Origin: Polaromonas sp. A23
GTDB taxonomy: Bacteria; Pseudomonadota; Gammaproteobacteria; Burkholderiales; Burkholderiaceae_C
Assembly: GCF_002001015.1 (NCBI RefSeq)
Contig: NZ_MUNO01000001.1
Coordinates: 55,378 to 119,377, forward strand
Length of the DNA: 64,000 nt
Direction of reading: 5' to 3'
The position numbers were made by a program, and so were the translations under genes. Below are positions 26,125 through 35,556 of the stretch, piece after piece; position 1 is the first letter of the stretch, and each line of letters starts with the position of its first letter. The notes below the pieces were generated by a model. It was given only the letters and a program-made list of their open reading frames with translations. It was not told the origin of the DNA and made no database searches.

Positions 26125-28029
26125 ATGAATCGTTATCCGGTCTGGAAGTACGCGATCCTCGTCATCGCGGTATTGATTGCCGCACTGTATACCTTGCCCA
26201 ATTTTTTTGGCGAGGCGCCGGCCGTTCAGGTCTCGAGCAGCAAAGCCACGGTCAGGATTGACAGTACGACGGTCACGCGGATCGAGCAGGTCCTTCGCGA
26301 CGCCAAGGTCGCTGCCGATGCCGTGACCCTGGACGGGACGTCCGTGAAGGCCCGGTTCAGCGATACAGATTCCCAGCTCAAGGCCAAGGACGCCATCGAA
26401 AAGGCGCTGATGCCCGATCCGGCGTCTTCGCCTTATGTGGTTGCCCTCAACTTGTTGTCACGCTCCCCGGCGTGGCTGACGGCGATCAACGCCAGGCCCA
26501 TGTACCTGGGCCTGGACTTGCGCGGCGGTGTGCACTTCATGCTTCAGGTAGACATGCAGGCAGCCTTGACAAAAAAGGCGGAATCGCTGGCCGGTGACCT
26601 TCGACTGGTGCTGCGCGAAAAGAACATCCGTCATGGTGGCATTAGCCGCGATGGGCAAGCCATTGACATCCGTTTCCGCGACACGGCCACGCTGGACGCT
26701 GCTCGCCGCCTTGTTCAGGACCAATTCGCGGACTTGCAGGCCGTCGATGCGCCGGATGGCACCGAATACAAGCTGACCGTGCGCATCAAACCTGAAGCGG
26801 CGCGTCTGGTGCAGGAACAGGCACTCAAGCAGAACATGGTGACCTTGCACAACCGGATCAACGAGCTCGGCGTGGCCGAGCCCGTGATCCAGCAGCAAGG
26901 CCTGGATCGCATCGTGGTGCAGTTGCCGGGCGTGCAGGACACGGCCAAGGCAAAAGACATTTTGGGTCGTACGGCCACGCTGGAGATGCGGCTGGTTGAC
27001 GAAAGCGCCGAGGGGCGAGCGGCCGAGAGTGGGTCCAGTGCCGTTCCTTTTGGCTCTGAGCGCTTTCTGGAGCGTGATGGCCGGCCGGTGATTGTGAAAA
27101 AACAGGTCATTCTGACGGGTGAAAGCCTGACCGATGCCCAGCCTGGTTTCGACTCGCAGGATCAGAAACCCAAGGTGGACCTGACAGTTGACGCGAAAGG
27201 TGGACGCATCATGCGTGACGTCAGCCGCGAAAACCTCAAAAAACGCATGGCGATTGTCCTGTTTGAAAAGGGCAAAGGCGAAGTGCTGACGGCGCCCGTG
27301 ATTCAGGGAGAACTGGGCAATCGCTTCCAGATTTCCGGCTCCATGAGCGTCACTGAAGCGAATGACCTGGCCCTGTTGCTGCGCGCAGGTTCACTGGCCG
27401 CGCCCATGGAAATCATCGAGGAGCGCACCATCGGTCCTACGCTGGGGGCAGAAAACATTTCCAAAGGTTTTCACAGTGTGGCTTGGGGCTTTCTTGTCAT
27501 TGTGGCCTGCATGGCTGTTTACTACATGCTGTTCGGTCTATTCTCGGGGCTGGCGCTTGCGGTGAATCTGTTGATGCTGGTGGCGGTGTTGTCCATGCTT
27601 CAGGCGACGCTGACTTTGCCCGGCATGGCGGCCATGGCGCTGGCCCTCGGCATGGCGATTGACTCGAATGTGCTGATCAACGAACGGGTGCGCGAGGAGC
27701 TGCGTAACGGCGCGGCGCCCCAGGCGGCCATTCATACAGGGTACGAGCGGGCTTGGGCCACCATCCTGGACTCAAACATCACGACACTGATTGCCGGCCT
27801 CGCCTTGCTGGCCTTCGGTTCAGGGCCTGTGCGGGGGTTTGCAGTTGTTCACGTTATCGGTATCCTGACCAGCATGTTCTCGGCAGTGTTTTTCTCGCGT
27901 GGCCTGGTCAATCTCTGGTACGGACGGCAGAAGAAGCTCAAATCGGTGTCCATCGGCACCATCTGGCGACCGCCCGGCGACGCTGGCGTACCGGCCAAAA
28001 ACGGCAAATCCGCCGCAACAGCTACCTAA
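26125..28029 (+). CDS. secD: protein translocase subunit SecD
   Basis: This 634-residue inner-membrane protein has six transmembrane segments and a large periplasmic domain between TM1 and TM2. Visible hallmarks are LYTLPNFFGE after TM1, LGLDLRGGVHFMLQVD, the RAGSLAAPMEIIEERTIGP segment and the membrane part with MALALGMAIDSNVLINERVREE. With SecF it uses the proton motive force to complete protein export. It lies 66 bases after yajC and 27 bases before secF. Confidence 0.96.
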   Translation: MNRYPVWKYAILVIAVLIAALYTLPNFFGEAPAVQVSSSKATVRIDSTTVTRIEQVLRDAKVAADAVTLDGTSVKARFSDTDSQLKAKDAIEKALMPDPASSPYVVALNLLSRSPAWLTAINARPMYLGLDLRGGVHFMLQVDMQAALTKKAESLAGDLRLVLREKNIRHGGISRDGQAIDIRFRDTATLDAARRLVQDQFADLQAVDAPDGTEYKLTVRIKPEAARLVQEQALKQNMVTLHNRINELGVAEPVIQQQGLDRIVVQLPGVQDTAKAKDILGRTATLEMRLVDESAEGRAAESGSSAVPFGSERFLERDGRPVIVKKQVILTGESLTDAQPGFDSQDQKPKVDLTVDAKGGRIMRDVSRENLKKRMAIVLFEKGKGEVLTAPVIQGELGNRFQISGSMSVTEANDLALLLRAGSLAAPMEIIEERTIGPTLGAENISKGFHSVAWGFLVIVACMAVYYMLFGLFSGLALAVNLLMLVAVLSMLQATLTLPGMAAMALALGMAIDSNVLINERVREELRNGAAPQAAIHTGYERAWATILDSNITTLIAGLALLAFGSGPVRGFAVVHVIGILTSMFSAVFFSRGLVNLWYGRQKKLKSVSIGTIWRPPGDAGVPAKNGKSAATAT

Positions 28030-28056
28030 GCCGCAGAACAACGGGAAAAGGACGTC

Positions 28057-29010
28057 ATGGAATTTTTCAAGATTCGCAAGGACATTCCGTTCATGCGGCA
28101 TGCCCTGATTTTCAATGTGATTTCATTGGCGACCTTTGTGCTGGCCGTGTTTTTTCTGTTCTCGCGCGGGTTGCACCTGTCGGTCGAATTCACCGGCGGC
28201 ACGGTGATGGAAGTCAGTTATTCGCAGCCTGCCGATGTGGAGAAGGTCCGCGGCACCGTGGCCGGTCTGGGTTTTACCGATGTGCAGGTTCAGAATTTTG
28301 GGACAGCGCGGGAAGTGATGATCCGACTGCCCGCGCAAAGGGGCGTGACCACAGCCCAGCAAAGCGACAAGGTGATGGCGGCGCTGAAGGCGGAGGAGCC
28401 TCAGGTGGCCTTGCGGCGAACCGAATTTGTCGGTCCCCAGGTTGGTGAGGAGCTGGCACAGGATGGTCTCAAGGCGCTGGCCATGGTGGTGTTCGGCATC
28501 ATGGTCTACTTGGCTTTCCGCTTCGAATGGAAATATGCGGTGGCGGCCATCATCGCGAACTTGCATGACGTCGTGATCATTCTCGGCTTTTTTGCGTTTT
28601 TTCAGTGGGAGTTTTCCCTTTCAGTTCTGGCCGCGGTGCTGGCTGTGCTGGGCTATTCGGTCAATGAATCGGTTGTGATTTTTGATCGGATCCGTGAGAA
28701 TTTTCGGCGTTACCGCAAGATGAATACTGTCCAGATCATCGATAACGCGATCACCTCTACGATCAGCCGGACCATCATTACCCACGGGTCAACCCAGATC
28801 ATGGTGTTGTCCATGCTGCTATTCGGCGGGCCGACCCTGTTTTATTTCGCGTTGGCCCTGACGATTGGTATTCTCTTCGGCATCTACTCGTCGGTTTTTG
28901 TGGCCGCCGCCATTGCGATGTGGCTTGGAATCAAGCGCGAAGATCTGGTCAAAATCTCGGGAAAGAAGGAAGAAGACCCCAACGATCCGAATGCCGGGGC
29001 CACGGTTTAG
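28057..29010 (+). CDS. secF: protein translocase subunit SecF
   Basis: The protein has 317 residues and the SecF fold. FKIRKDIPFMRHALIF leads into TM1, then HLSVEFTGGTVMEVSYSQP (the SecD/F GG signature), the periplasmic domain, and five more helices including AVLGYSVNESVVIFDRIREN. The short charged C-terminal tail ends near DPNDPNAGATV. It is the third gene of yajC-secD-secF. Confidence 0.96.
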   Translation: MEFFKIRKDIPFMRHALIFNVISLATFVLAVFFLFSRGLHLSVEFTGGTVMEVSYSQPADVEKVRGTVAGLGFTDVQVQNFGTAREVMIRLPAQRGVTTAQQSDKVMAALKAEEPQVALRRTEFVGPQVGEELAQDGLKALAMVVFGIMVYLAFRFEWKYAVAAIIANLHDVVIILGFFAFFQWEFSLSVLAAVLAVLGYSVNESVVIFDRIRENFRRYRKMNTVQIIDNAITSTISRTIITHGSTQIMVLSMLLFGGPTLFYFALALTIGILFGIYSSVFVAAAIAMWLGIKREDLVKISGKKEEDPNDPNAGATV

Positions 29011-29036
29011 GCTTGTAACCAGAACTCCATACGGTC

Positions 29037-31538
29037 GTGGCCACAAACACCAAACGAGACCTTTTGCTTGCGCGGCAGGCACGCGAACGGTTCGTGGGCC
29101 ACGCCGTCCGCATCCTGCCAGAGCTGGCCAGTGGTGTCAGAGTCAAGTTGTCGGGATTGATGGAGCAAAGCGGCAACGCCCGCGAAATGCAGGACCGTCG
29201 CGACGCTTGGTTGTCCTTTCAGGAAAATGAAACGGTCTGGGTCAACGCGACTATCGCCGCCTGGAAGAAAGCGCTTGTTCCGCCGACAGCATCGGTTCGG
29301 ATGGCTGTGGACACGGGCAAATTTGAGTTGATGGGTAATGAGGTGATGGAAAACCGCATCCTCGCCTCGCGGTTGGCCCTGCGCCTGCTTGACAGCGCAA
29401 GTTGGGAGCTCAATGATTTGCGCCTGCGCGTCCAAAGCCTTGAAGGGGTGCCCGAGCTGGCCAAGGAAGACATTCTTCGGCCTGAAGTGCTATCGCAGAA
29501 TCTGATTGAGCAATGGACCTTGGCGCCGTTGTCTCGTGAGGTTTGGTTGATGGTGCAGGATTTGATTCAGCAGCAATTGACCACGCATTTGCTGGATGCC
29601 TATCGTGCAGCGAACGAATTCCTGATCAAGGAAAACGTGATGGTCGATATCGACCTTCGATCTCTGGTCAAACGTACGCCATCTTCGGAAAGCCCACCAC
29701 GGGCAATCGGGCCAAAGTTGGCGGATGGGCGGGCTGCGTCTCCGACAGGGCGGGCTTCGAGTACGGGCTCTCTGGGGAGCGCTTCCGGTGTGAGCGGGGG
29801 AACAGTCCCTGCTGGCGGTGGGCGTCCAGGCGGGGGGGGCGGTACAGGTGGAGGTGGAGGTGGAGGTGGAGGTGGAGGTGGCGCAGGACCTGGGAACCGT
29901 AAAAATCCTGCCGTCCCTGCAAGCGCTGGGCGTGGTGGCGGTTTGTCTGGCGGCAGTGTAGAGCCGACGGATTCTTCAGCGGCCCGGCAAGCAATCCACG
30001 ACGAGACCCGCATGCAAACCGGAACTTCTCCGCTGGCAAGGGCGCGTATGCGCGCGCAGGGCGTGATGGGACACTTGAAACGCCTGTTGTCGGACCATGC
30101 GGTCGATTTTGATCACACCCATGTCAATCAACCCTCGTCCCAGCTGGCGCAGGCGATGGCCAAGGTACCGCCGCCGCCTGCTGCCGGTGGCAATGCCTAT
30201 GAGGGCACGCTTGTTGACGCGCCTGACCAGGTTTACGGTTCGGCAGACGTGGAGCACGCGGCCGGCGCCTTGCGTCAGCGTACCAGCGACCTCAAGCAGG
30301 CCGCCAGTACTTCAAGCGAAAAAGCGACCATTGAAATTGTGGCGCTGATGTTCCAGAGCATTCTCGCGGAAGACCGTATTCCGCCTGCTGTTCGGGTGTG
30401 GTTCGCCCGGCTGCAGATGCCGGTGTTGCGCGTGGCGATTTCCGAACCCGAGTTTTTCGGGTCCTTGCAGCACCCGGCACGCCGGCTGATCGATCGCATG
30501 GGTTCCTGTGTGTTGGGCTTTGATGCAACCGTTTCCGGCGGCGCCCTTGAGATCGAGATCAAGCGGATCGTGCAGGTCATCGAGCAATACCCTGAGACCG
30601 GTCGACGTGTGTTTCAGCTGGTATATGACGAGTTCCAGAAGTTTCTTTCCAAGTTCCTGTCGGGGCAGGGAAGTGCGGCGCGCGTGGTGAGCGTCGCGCA
30701 GCAGATGGAGCAAAAGGAAACCATGGCCATCCAGTACACCATTGAGATGCGCAGCATGCTCAATGACATGCCGGTGCGCGAGGAAATCCGCGAGTTCCTT
30801 TTCAAGATATGGGCTGAAGTGCTGGCTATCGCTGCCATGAAAAATGGCCCCCAGCATGAGGACACCATTCAGCTCAAGCAGGCTGCTGCCGATCTGGTTT
30901 GGGCGGCAAGCGCCAAACCCAATCGCAACGACCGGGCGCGTGTCATTGCCGATCTGCCCAAGCTGCTGCAATTGCTTCGGATGGGTATGTCCATGCTTGG
31001 CATGACCCCGTCGGTCCAGGACCAGCATCTGAAAATCATCAGCGATACGCTGGCGGACGCCTTCATGTCAAAAACTGATGCGATCTCCGTGGAGCGTATC
31101 GAAGAAATGGCCAAGAGACTGGCCAATCTGGAAGACTACCTCTCTGATGAAGATGTGGGTGACCTGCCTCTGGACACCGAAAATCTGGTCATGATGATAG
31201 GCATTGATGCGTCTGACATCGAAGTGATCGCGGATGGGGGCAGTCAGCCCAGCGAGGCCATGCGTTCCTGGGCGCAGGAGCTCCAGGTGGGTGCGTGGTT
31301 CAGCCTCGACCATAACGGCCAGGTCAGCCACGTGCAGTTCGCCTGGCGTAGCGAGCGCAAGCAATTGCATCTCTTTGCTTCAACCGATGGACGCAATTTC
31401 CTGATTCAGGCGCGCCGCTTGGCCGCCTATTTGCAGGCCGGGTTGCTGGTGCCAACCGAAGACGAAGCGCTGACCGTGCGCGCCACACGCGATGCGCTGG
31501 CCAAACTTGACGCCAACCCGGAGCGTCTGCTCGGCTGA
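29037..31538 (+). CDS. DUF1631 family protein with poly-glycine linker
   Basis: The protein has 833 residues and begins at GTG (MATNTKRDLLLARQARERF). The sequence matches the DUF1631 family of large, helical, presumably cytoplasmic betaproteobacterial proteins, which are often misannotated as thymidine phosphorylase. The N-terminal helical block (1-220) and the long C-terminal helical block are joined by a low-complexity linker. In it, residues about 259-284 are almost pure glycine, encoded by GGTGGA hexamer repeats. It follows secF by 26 bases. No catalytic motif is visible and the function is unknown. Confidence 0.8.
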   Translation: MATNTKRDLLLARQARERFVGHAVRILPELASGVRVKLSGLMEQSGNAREMQDRRDAWLSFQENETVWVNATIAAWKKALVPPTASVRMAVDTGKFELMGNEVMENRILASRLALRLLDSASWELNDLRLRVQSLEGVPELAKEDILRPEVLSQNLIEQWTLAPLSREVWLMVQDLIQQQLTTHLLDAYRAANEFLIKENVMVDIDLRSLVKRTPSSESPPRAIGPKLADGRAASPTGRASSTGSLGSASGVSGGTVPAGGGRPGGGGGTGGGGGGGGGGGGAGPGNRKNPAVPASAGRGGGLSGGSVEPTDSSAARQAIHDETRMQTGTSPLARARMRAQGVMGHLKRLLSDHAVDFDHTHVNQPSSQLAQAMAKVPPPPAAGGNAYEGTLVDAPDQVYGSADVEHAAGALRQRTSDLKQAASTSSEKATIEIVALMFQSILAEDRIPPAVRVWFARLQMPVLRVAISEPEFFGSLQHPARRLIDRMGSCVLGFDATVSGGALEIEIKRIVQVIEQYPETGRRVFQLVYDEFQKFLSKFLSGQGSAARVVSVAQQMEQKETMAIQYTIEMRSMLNDMPVREEIREFLFKIWAEVLAIAAMKNGPQHEDTIQLKQAAADLVWAASAKPNRNDRARVIADLPKLLQLLRMGMSMLGMTPSVQDQHLKIISDTLADAFMSKTDAISVERIEEMAKRLANLEDYLSDEDVGDLPLDTENLVMMIGIDASDIEVIADGGSQPSEAMRSWAQELQVGAWFSLDHNGQVSHVQFAWRSERKQLHLFASTDGRNFLIQARRLAAYLQAGLLVPTEDEALTVRATRDALAKLDANPERLLG
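29846..29881 (+). repeat. GGTGGA hexanucleotide tandem repeat inside the DUF1631 gene
   Basis: About five to six consecutive GGTGGA units, preceded by a G-rich stretch, encode poly-Gly. Copy-number change here would keep the frame, because the unit is 6 bases. Confidence 0.8.
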
Positions 31539-31542
31539 ATAG

Positions 31543-31637
31543 GGCCCCCACGGTCGCTCACTTCGTGTAACTCTCTGCCCCCGAGGGGGCCGCTGCGCCT
31601 ACGGACTGGCAAAGCCAGATCCGTGGCCCCGGCTGGT
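31543..31637 (+). repeat. family B GC-rich repeat, copy 2 (behind the DUF1631 gene)
   Basis: It begins GGCCCCCACGGTCGCTCAC five bases after the TGA. It contains the hairpin GCCCCCGAGGGGGC and the inverted pair CTGGCAAAGCCAG, and ends GGCCCCGGCTGG. It has the same orientation as the upstream gene and probably acts as a 3'-end structure between convergent genes. Confidence 0.8.
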
Positions 31638-31683
31638 GAAGAGGCGCCTCAGGTGGTCTGCAAGGTGTAACGAGCGTGGAGGC

Positions 31684-32202
31684 TCAATGAGCTACGCGAA
31701 ACTCGGTGTCGTCGCAGAGTTCGTCCAAGACCAGCGCATCCGGTTCTTCGCCGAAGCTCCAATACACCATCAACACAATGATTTTGAGGTCGTCAAGCGT
31801 CAATGGCTCGCCTGGAGCAGCCATGGCCCGGTCAATGACGATTTCGCGCATGTGCGACGGCAGCACACCGGAAGATTCGAGGAAGCTGACAAAACCCAAA
31901 GCCTGTGCACCGAGGTGGTCCTGCTCGGCGACCGAATAGACGCGCAAGCTACCCGTTGACTGGGTGACAAAACCGGACGGTGCAGGCGCTGTCGAAATTT
32001 CTGACGCGACCACGGTACTGGCTGGCAGGCCAGCTTGTGTATTCTGGGCGGCGATGTTCAGGCCGTTGAGCCAGACCAGTGCGGCCTGAATCTCTTCTGC
32101 CTCGAAACCAACTGCCGTGAGTTTTCGGCTCAACTGGTGCAACTCGGGGCATGCGTCCCCTTGCCAGTAATTTTCGTAAACGTACACCAGTACTTCAAAC
32201 AT
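31684..32202 (-). CDS. smg: Smg family protein (DUF494)
   Basis: The protein has 172 residues. MFEVLVYVYENYWQGD at the N terminus, AEEIQAALVWLNGL in the middle and IVLMVYWSFGEEPDALVLDE at the C terminus are diagnostic of Smg/DUF494. It is part of the LysM-dprA-smg series on the minus strand, a standard neighbourhood beside def/fmt. The biochemical role is not established; an insertion of about 40 residues after NTQAG is common in betaproteobacteria. Confidence 0.9.
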   Translation of the reverse strand: MFEVLVYVYENYWQGDACPELHQLSRKLTAVGFEAEEIQAALVWLNGLNIAAQNTQAGLPASTVVASEISTAPAPSGFVTQSTGSLRVYSVAEQDHLGAQALGFVSFLESSGVLPSHMREIVIDRAMAAPGEPLTLDDLKIIVLMVYWSFGEEPDALVLDELCDDTEFRVAH

Positions 32203-32279
32203 GCATCCAATATAACGCAGTTGCGGAGGACGCCACCAGTAACTTCCTATGGCCTTTTCAGCTCACGGGACACCGCCGC

Positions 32280-33401
32280 TTAAACCGTTGCCATCCGTTG
32301 AAACAGGCCGCCTGGCAGCCTGGCGAGCTCGCCCCCCATTTCCAGGTCCAGCAACCGGGCCTGCAATATAGCTGTTGCAAGACCCGTCCGCGCCTGCAGA
32401 GCGTCCAGCGAAACCGGCTCGAAACCCATTGCGGCAAGCAGGGAGTCTTCTGGTTCCATGTTTGCGAGATCGGTATTGGCCGGTATGACGGCAGGAACAT
32501 GCGGTAAATCCAGCTCTTCCAATACGTCCTGGGCAGATTCCACCAGCTTGGCACCCTGCTTGATCAAGGCGTGGCAGCCACGGGACTGGGGAGAATGGAT
32601 CGAGCCGGGAATTGCGAACACTTCCCTGCCTTGTTCGGCCGCAAGCCGGGCCGTAATCAGTGACCCCGACTTCAGCGCCGCCTCAATCACCAGCGTACCT
32701 TGCGAAAGGCCGGAAATAAGCCGGTTGCGTTTGGGAAAATTAGCGGTCAGCGGTGGGGTTCCCAGCGGAAATTCGCTGATGATCAGGCCGTGCTCGGCGA
32801 TGCGGTGCGCCAGCGCCAGGTGTTGCTTGGGATACACCCGATCCAGGCCGGTTCCCACCACAGCCAAGGTTGGGCCACCGCCCAGCAGGGCGCCGTCATG
32901 GGCGGCACCGTCTACCCCTAAGGCCATGCCGGACACGACGCAAAGGCCAGCTTCACCGAACGCCTTGGCAAATTGTCGGGCATTGTTTTCGCCTTGCGGT
33001 GTCGGGTTGCGGCTGCCAACGATGGCCAGGCAAAGTGCTCTATTTTGTATAGTAGCTCTTAGACGTGCATCAAGGGTTCCGACCATATAAAGCATGGAGG
33101 GTGGATCTTCGATGTCGAGCAGAGCCGGCGGATAGGCGCTATCGCCCAGCGGAATAATGTGCCGGTTGTCTGCGCCGCGGAGCCATTCCAGCGCGATTTG
33201 CAACTGCGCGGCCAGTGTGGCCGGTTCGGTTTGCACGGCGCTTACCAGCCGGTCGGAGCCGAGCTGTCGCAGGGCGGCCGCATCCTGGTCAAAGATGGCT
33301 TCAGGCGAACCAAAGGCGGCCAGTAGTTGACGTGCTCCCGTATTTCCGATGCCGGGGGTCAGGGACAGGCGCAGCCAGGCGCCAAGTTCAGAAGCTTCCA
33401 T
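32280..33401 (-). CDS. dprA: DNA processing protein DprA
   Basis: The protein has 373 residues and is the RecA-loading, single-strand DNA-binding factor of natural transformation. Visible parts are an N-terminal helical region, the Rossmann core with LAIVGSRNPTPQG, GMALGVDGAAHDGALLGG and FPKRNRLISGLSQGTLVIEA, and a C-terminal winged-helix region (about 310-373). Residues about 105-122 (GTLDARLRATIQNRALC) are encoded by a family A repeat lying antisense to the gene, which lengthens the segment before the first Rossmann strand. comM at 48132-49667 also points to a competence capacity. Confidence 0.93.
   Translation of the reverse strand: MEASELGAWLRLSLTPGIGNTGARQLLAAFGSPEAIFDQDAAALRQLGSDRLVSAVQTEPATLAAQLQIALEWLRGADNRHIIPLGDSAYPPALLDIEDPPSMLYMVGTLDARLRATIQNRALCLAIVGSRNPTPQGENNARQFAKAFGEAGLCVVSGMALGVDGAAHDGALLGGGPTLAVVGTGLDRVYPKQHLALAHRIAEHGLIISEFPLGTPPLTANFPKRNRLISGLSQGTLVIEAALKSGSLITARLAAEQGREVFAIPGSIHSPQSRGCHALIKQGAKLVESAQDVLEELDLPHVPAVIPANTDLANMEPEDSLLAAMGFEPVSLDALQARTGLATAILQARLLDLEMGGELARLPGGLFQRMATV
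33034..33085 (+). repeat. family A repeat, copy 4, inside dprA
   Basis: Hairpin 1 is CTATTTTGTATAG followed by TAGCT. The second hairpin is degenerate (GACGTGCATCAAGGGTTCC). The orientation is +, antisense to dprA. The dprA frame stays open. This is the weakest of the eight copies. Confidence 0.6.
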
Positions 33402-33478
33402 AGCTCGGCTGCGCTCAGGCTGAGGGAACCAGTACGGCGGTGTTCACGCAGCGCGTGTGCAACGGAAGAAAACCGGGC

Positions 33479-34696
33479 TCAGTTCGGATTGATAAAGCGA
33501 TCGCCTACTTTGGCGCCCTCGTTTACCTCCAGGATCAGCGCATAGGAGAGCTTCTCGAAAGTGCGGAACACAATCATCAGGCCATTGCGTTCATGAGGTA
33601 GTCTGATCTGAGTCCGGGCTGAATCGGTACGGTCGGTCAAAACCTGGCCGCTTTGCTGAACGGCCAGCACATGGCCGCGTTCCAGGCCGTCCCTGGCTCC
33701 GCGGTTAATCACCACGACCTGGTTTCCGGCCGCGTAGCGTACGGCGCTGCCATAGATCGAGACGATCTGCCCTTCGATCTGGGTGGAAGGTGCGCGCGGC
33801 ACATAACTCAACAGTTCACGCGGTGGCTCAGCCACCAGCCGGTCGCCGACGCGCATTTCTTCCTTGGCCACCAGGATGTCAATCGTGGCAGGGACAATTT
33901 CATCGCTTACCTTGCCGTCCTTGCCTGTCACACTGGCTGTGGATTCGCCTCGAACCAGCTCGGCTTTGCCGAGAAACTGTGCTTCGTAGCCGAGGACTTC
34001 CCCGGTGCTCGGATCTTTCAGCGGCGTAGCGTTGCGAAAGACGCGGTAGTCCAACGGCTCGCCCTTGGCGGTGCTCAGCGGCTTGCCGGTGTCTTTGCTT
34101 GTATAAACGCCCCGTGCATATGCCCGGTCACCACGGCTGAGCAGAACCCGGCCTTCCTGAGCGGCCACAATACGCGGCGCTGCCAGGAACGCGGCTTCGT
34201 CCACGATCAGCGCTTCGGAAAGAAAGGGTTCGATGGCCTGCGGCGACAGGGTTGGCACCGCAGCGTCTGCCAGCGACTCGTAGCGTGTACGTGGTGAAAC
34301 GCGGACCGTTCCGGGTTGGCCCTCACTTTCGCCGGAGCGGCGGGCTCTCAAGGTGGCGCGGCCGTTGGATTTGTCCAGATACAGCTGCTGCCCGGGGTAA
34401 ATACGGTGCGGATTTCGTATGTCTTCCAGGTTCATGCCCCACAACTCGGGCCAGCGCCAAGGCGTTTTGAGGAACATGCCGGAAATCGCCCATAAGGTGT
34501 CGCCGCGTTTGACGGTGTACTCGTCGGGAGCATTGGGCGCCAGGTCACTCAGAGGGACCCCGGTTTGGGCTACCTGGCTGGCGGTGGCTTTCTGGCCGGC
34601 CGTGATCGGGAAGTTCTGCGCCTGCAATCCGGCGGTGGATGCCAGCAGAGCGGCCGCTATTGAAATTTGACTGAACCGACCAAAAATATGTTGCAT
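33479..34696 (-). CDS. exported LysM domain protein
   Basis: The protein has 405 residues. The signal peptide (ISIAAALLASTAGLQAQ) is followed by a LysM motif at about 58-108 (EYTVKRGDTLWAISGMFL, PELWGMNLEDIRNPHRIYPGQQLYL). The long C-terminal region is beta-rich (VVINRGARDGLERGHVLAVQ). LysM binds peptidoglycan, so a periplasmic or envelope role is likely. It is transcribed away from def and toward dprA, with a 77-base gap. This LysM-dprA order is conserved in betaproteobacteria. Confidence 0.9.
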   Translation of the reverse strand: MQHIFGRFSQISIAAALLASTAGLQAQNFPITAGQKATASQVAQTGVPLSDLAPNAPDEYTVKRGDTLWAISGMFLKTPWRWPELWGMNLEDIRNPHRIYPGQQLYLDKSNGRATLRARRSGESEGQPGTVRVSPRTRYESLADAAVPTLSPQAIEPFLSEALIVDEAAFLAAPRIVAAQEGRVLLSRGDRAYARGVYTSKDTGKPLSTAKGEPLDYRVFRNATPLKDPSTGEVLGYEAQFLGKAELVRGESTASVTGKDGKVSDEIVPATIDILVAKEEMRVGDRLVAEPPRELLSYVPRAPSTQIEGQIVSIYGSAVRYAAGNQVVVINRGARDGLERGHVLAVQQSGQVLTDRTDSARTQIRLPHERNGLMIVFRTFEKLSYALILEVNEGAKVGDRFINPN

Positions 34697-34835
34697 CTTG
34701 AGGCCCTTGGGGCTGGCACGGCCTGGACCTTAAAGGCCAAGCGCCGCGTTTGTATCTTGATAAATCACTAGCGATTCTGTACTTAAGCCCTTGATTAGGC
34801 AACGAATATGCGATTTCGCGACAACAGGAACGCTC

Positions 34836-34864
34836 AAAATTAGCGAAAATTAGCGAAAATAGCG
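34836..34864. repeat. short tandem repeat upstream of def
   Basis: AAAATTAGCG occurs twice in tandem, followed by AAAATAGCG. The array ends 20 bases before the def start codon, inside the def/LysM divergent spacer. It may be a regulator site or simple slippage. Confidence 0.7.
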
Positions 34865-34884
34865 ACATCTGATTGCCTGCCACC

Positions 34885-35397
34885 ATGACTCAACTGACCA
34901 TTCTTCGTTACCCGGACCCGCGCCTGCATACCGTGGCTAAGCCTGTTGCGGCTGTAGACGCCCGTATCCGCGGCCTTGTTGCCGACATGCTTGAAACCAT
35001 GTACGAAGCCCAGGGCATTGGCTTGGCCGCCAGCCAGGTGGATGTGCACGAGCGCTTGGTCGTGATCGATGTCAGCGAAGGTCGGGACCAGCCCTTGGTG
35101 CTGATCAACCCCGAAATCATCTGGTCCAGCCCGGAAACCCAGGTCAATGACGAGGGTTGCCTTTCCGTACCCGGCGTATACGACGGGGTGGAGCGGGCCA
35201 GCGCGATTCGTGTGAAGGCCATGGATCTTGACGGTCGGGAGCAGACCCACAGTGCCGAAGGCCTGCTTGCGGTGTGTATTCAGCACGAGATGGATCACCT
35301 GCTGGGCAAGGTGTTTGTGGAATATCTCTCCCCGCTTAAACGCAATCGCATCAAGATCAAGATGCTCAAGCAGAAGAAGGACGAAGAGCGGGTCTGA
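34885..35397 (+). CDS. def: peptide deformylase
   Basis: The protein has 170 residues. All three deformylase motifs are present: GIGLAASQ (44-51), EGCLSVPG with metal ligand C92, and HEMDH with H134, E135 and H138. It removes the formyl group from nascent N-terminal methionine. The ATG at 34885 gives the standard N terminus [14 protein letters not shown]; the in-frame TTG at 34873 is not needed. fmt, its functional partner, follows after a family B repeat. Confidence 0.96.
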   Translation: MTQLTILRYPDPRLHTVAKPVAAVDARIRGLVADMLETMYEAQGIGLAASQVDVHERLVVIDVSEGRDQPLVLINPEIIWSSPETQVNDEGCLSVPGVYDGVERASAIRVKAMDLDGREQTHSAEGLLAVCIQHEMDHLLGKVFVEYLSPLKRNRIKIKMLKQKKDEERV

Positions 35398-35402
35398 TTT
35401 TG

Positions 35403-35497
35403 GCCCCCACGTTCCCTCGCTGCGCGTAGCTCGCTGCCCCCCGAGGGGGCGCTGCGCCTGCGGCCCGGATAAGCCGGTTCCGCGGCCCCGGCTGGTC
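35403..35497 (+). repeat. family B GC-rich repeat, copy 3 (between def and fmt)
   Basis: It begins GCCCCCACGTTCCCTCGC six bases after the def stop, contains GCCCCCCGAGGGGGC, then CCGGATAAGCCGG, and ends GGCCCCGGCTGG. The orientation is that of def. It splits the def-fmt pair, which in many genomes is nearly contiguous. Confidence 0.85.
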
Positions 35498-35556
35498 TGA
35501 AGATAAAGTCCCGGCTTACCCGGCTTGCATCATCGGGTCTCGGCGAAAATGGCCTG

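Noticed and set aside
32361..32406. ATATAGCTGTTGCAAG in the 3' part of dprA as a ninth family A copy
   Set aside because: No left arm for hairpin 1, no GGGC arm, and the encoded protein segment is normal for DprA.
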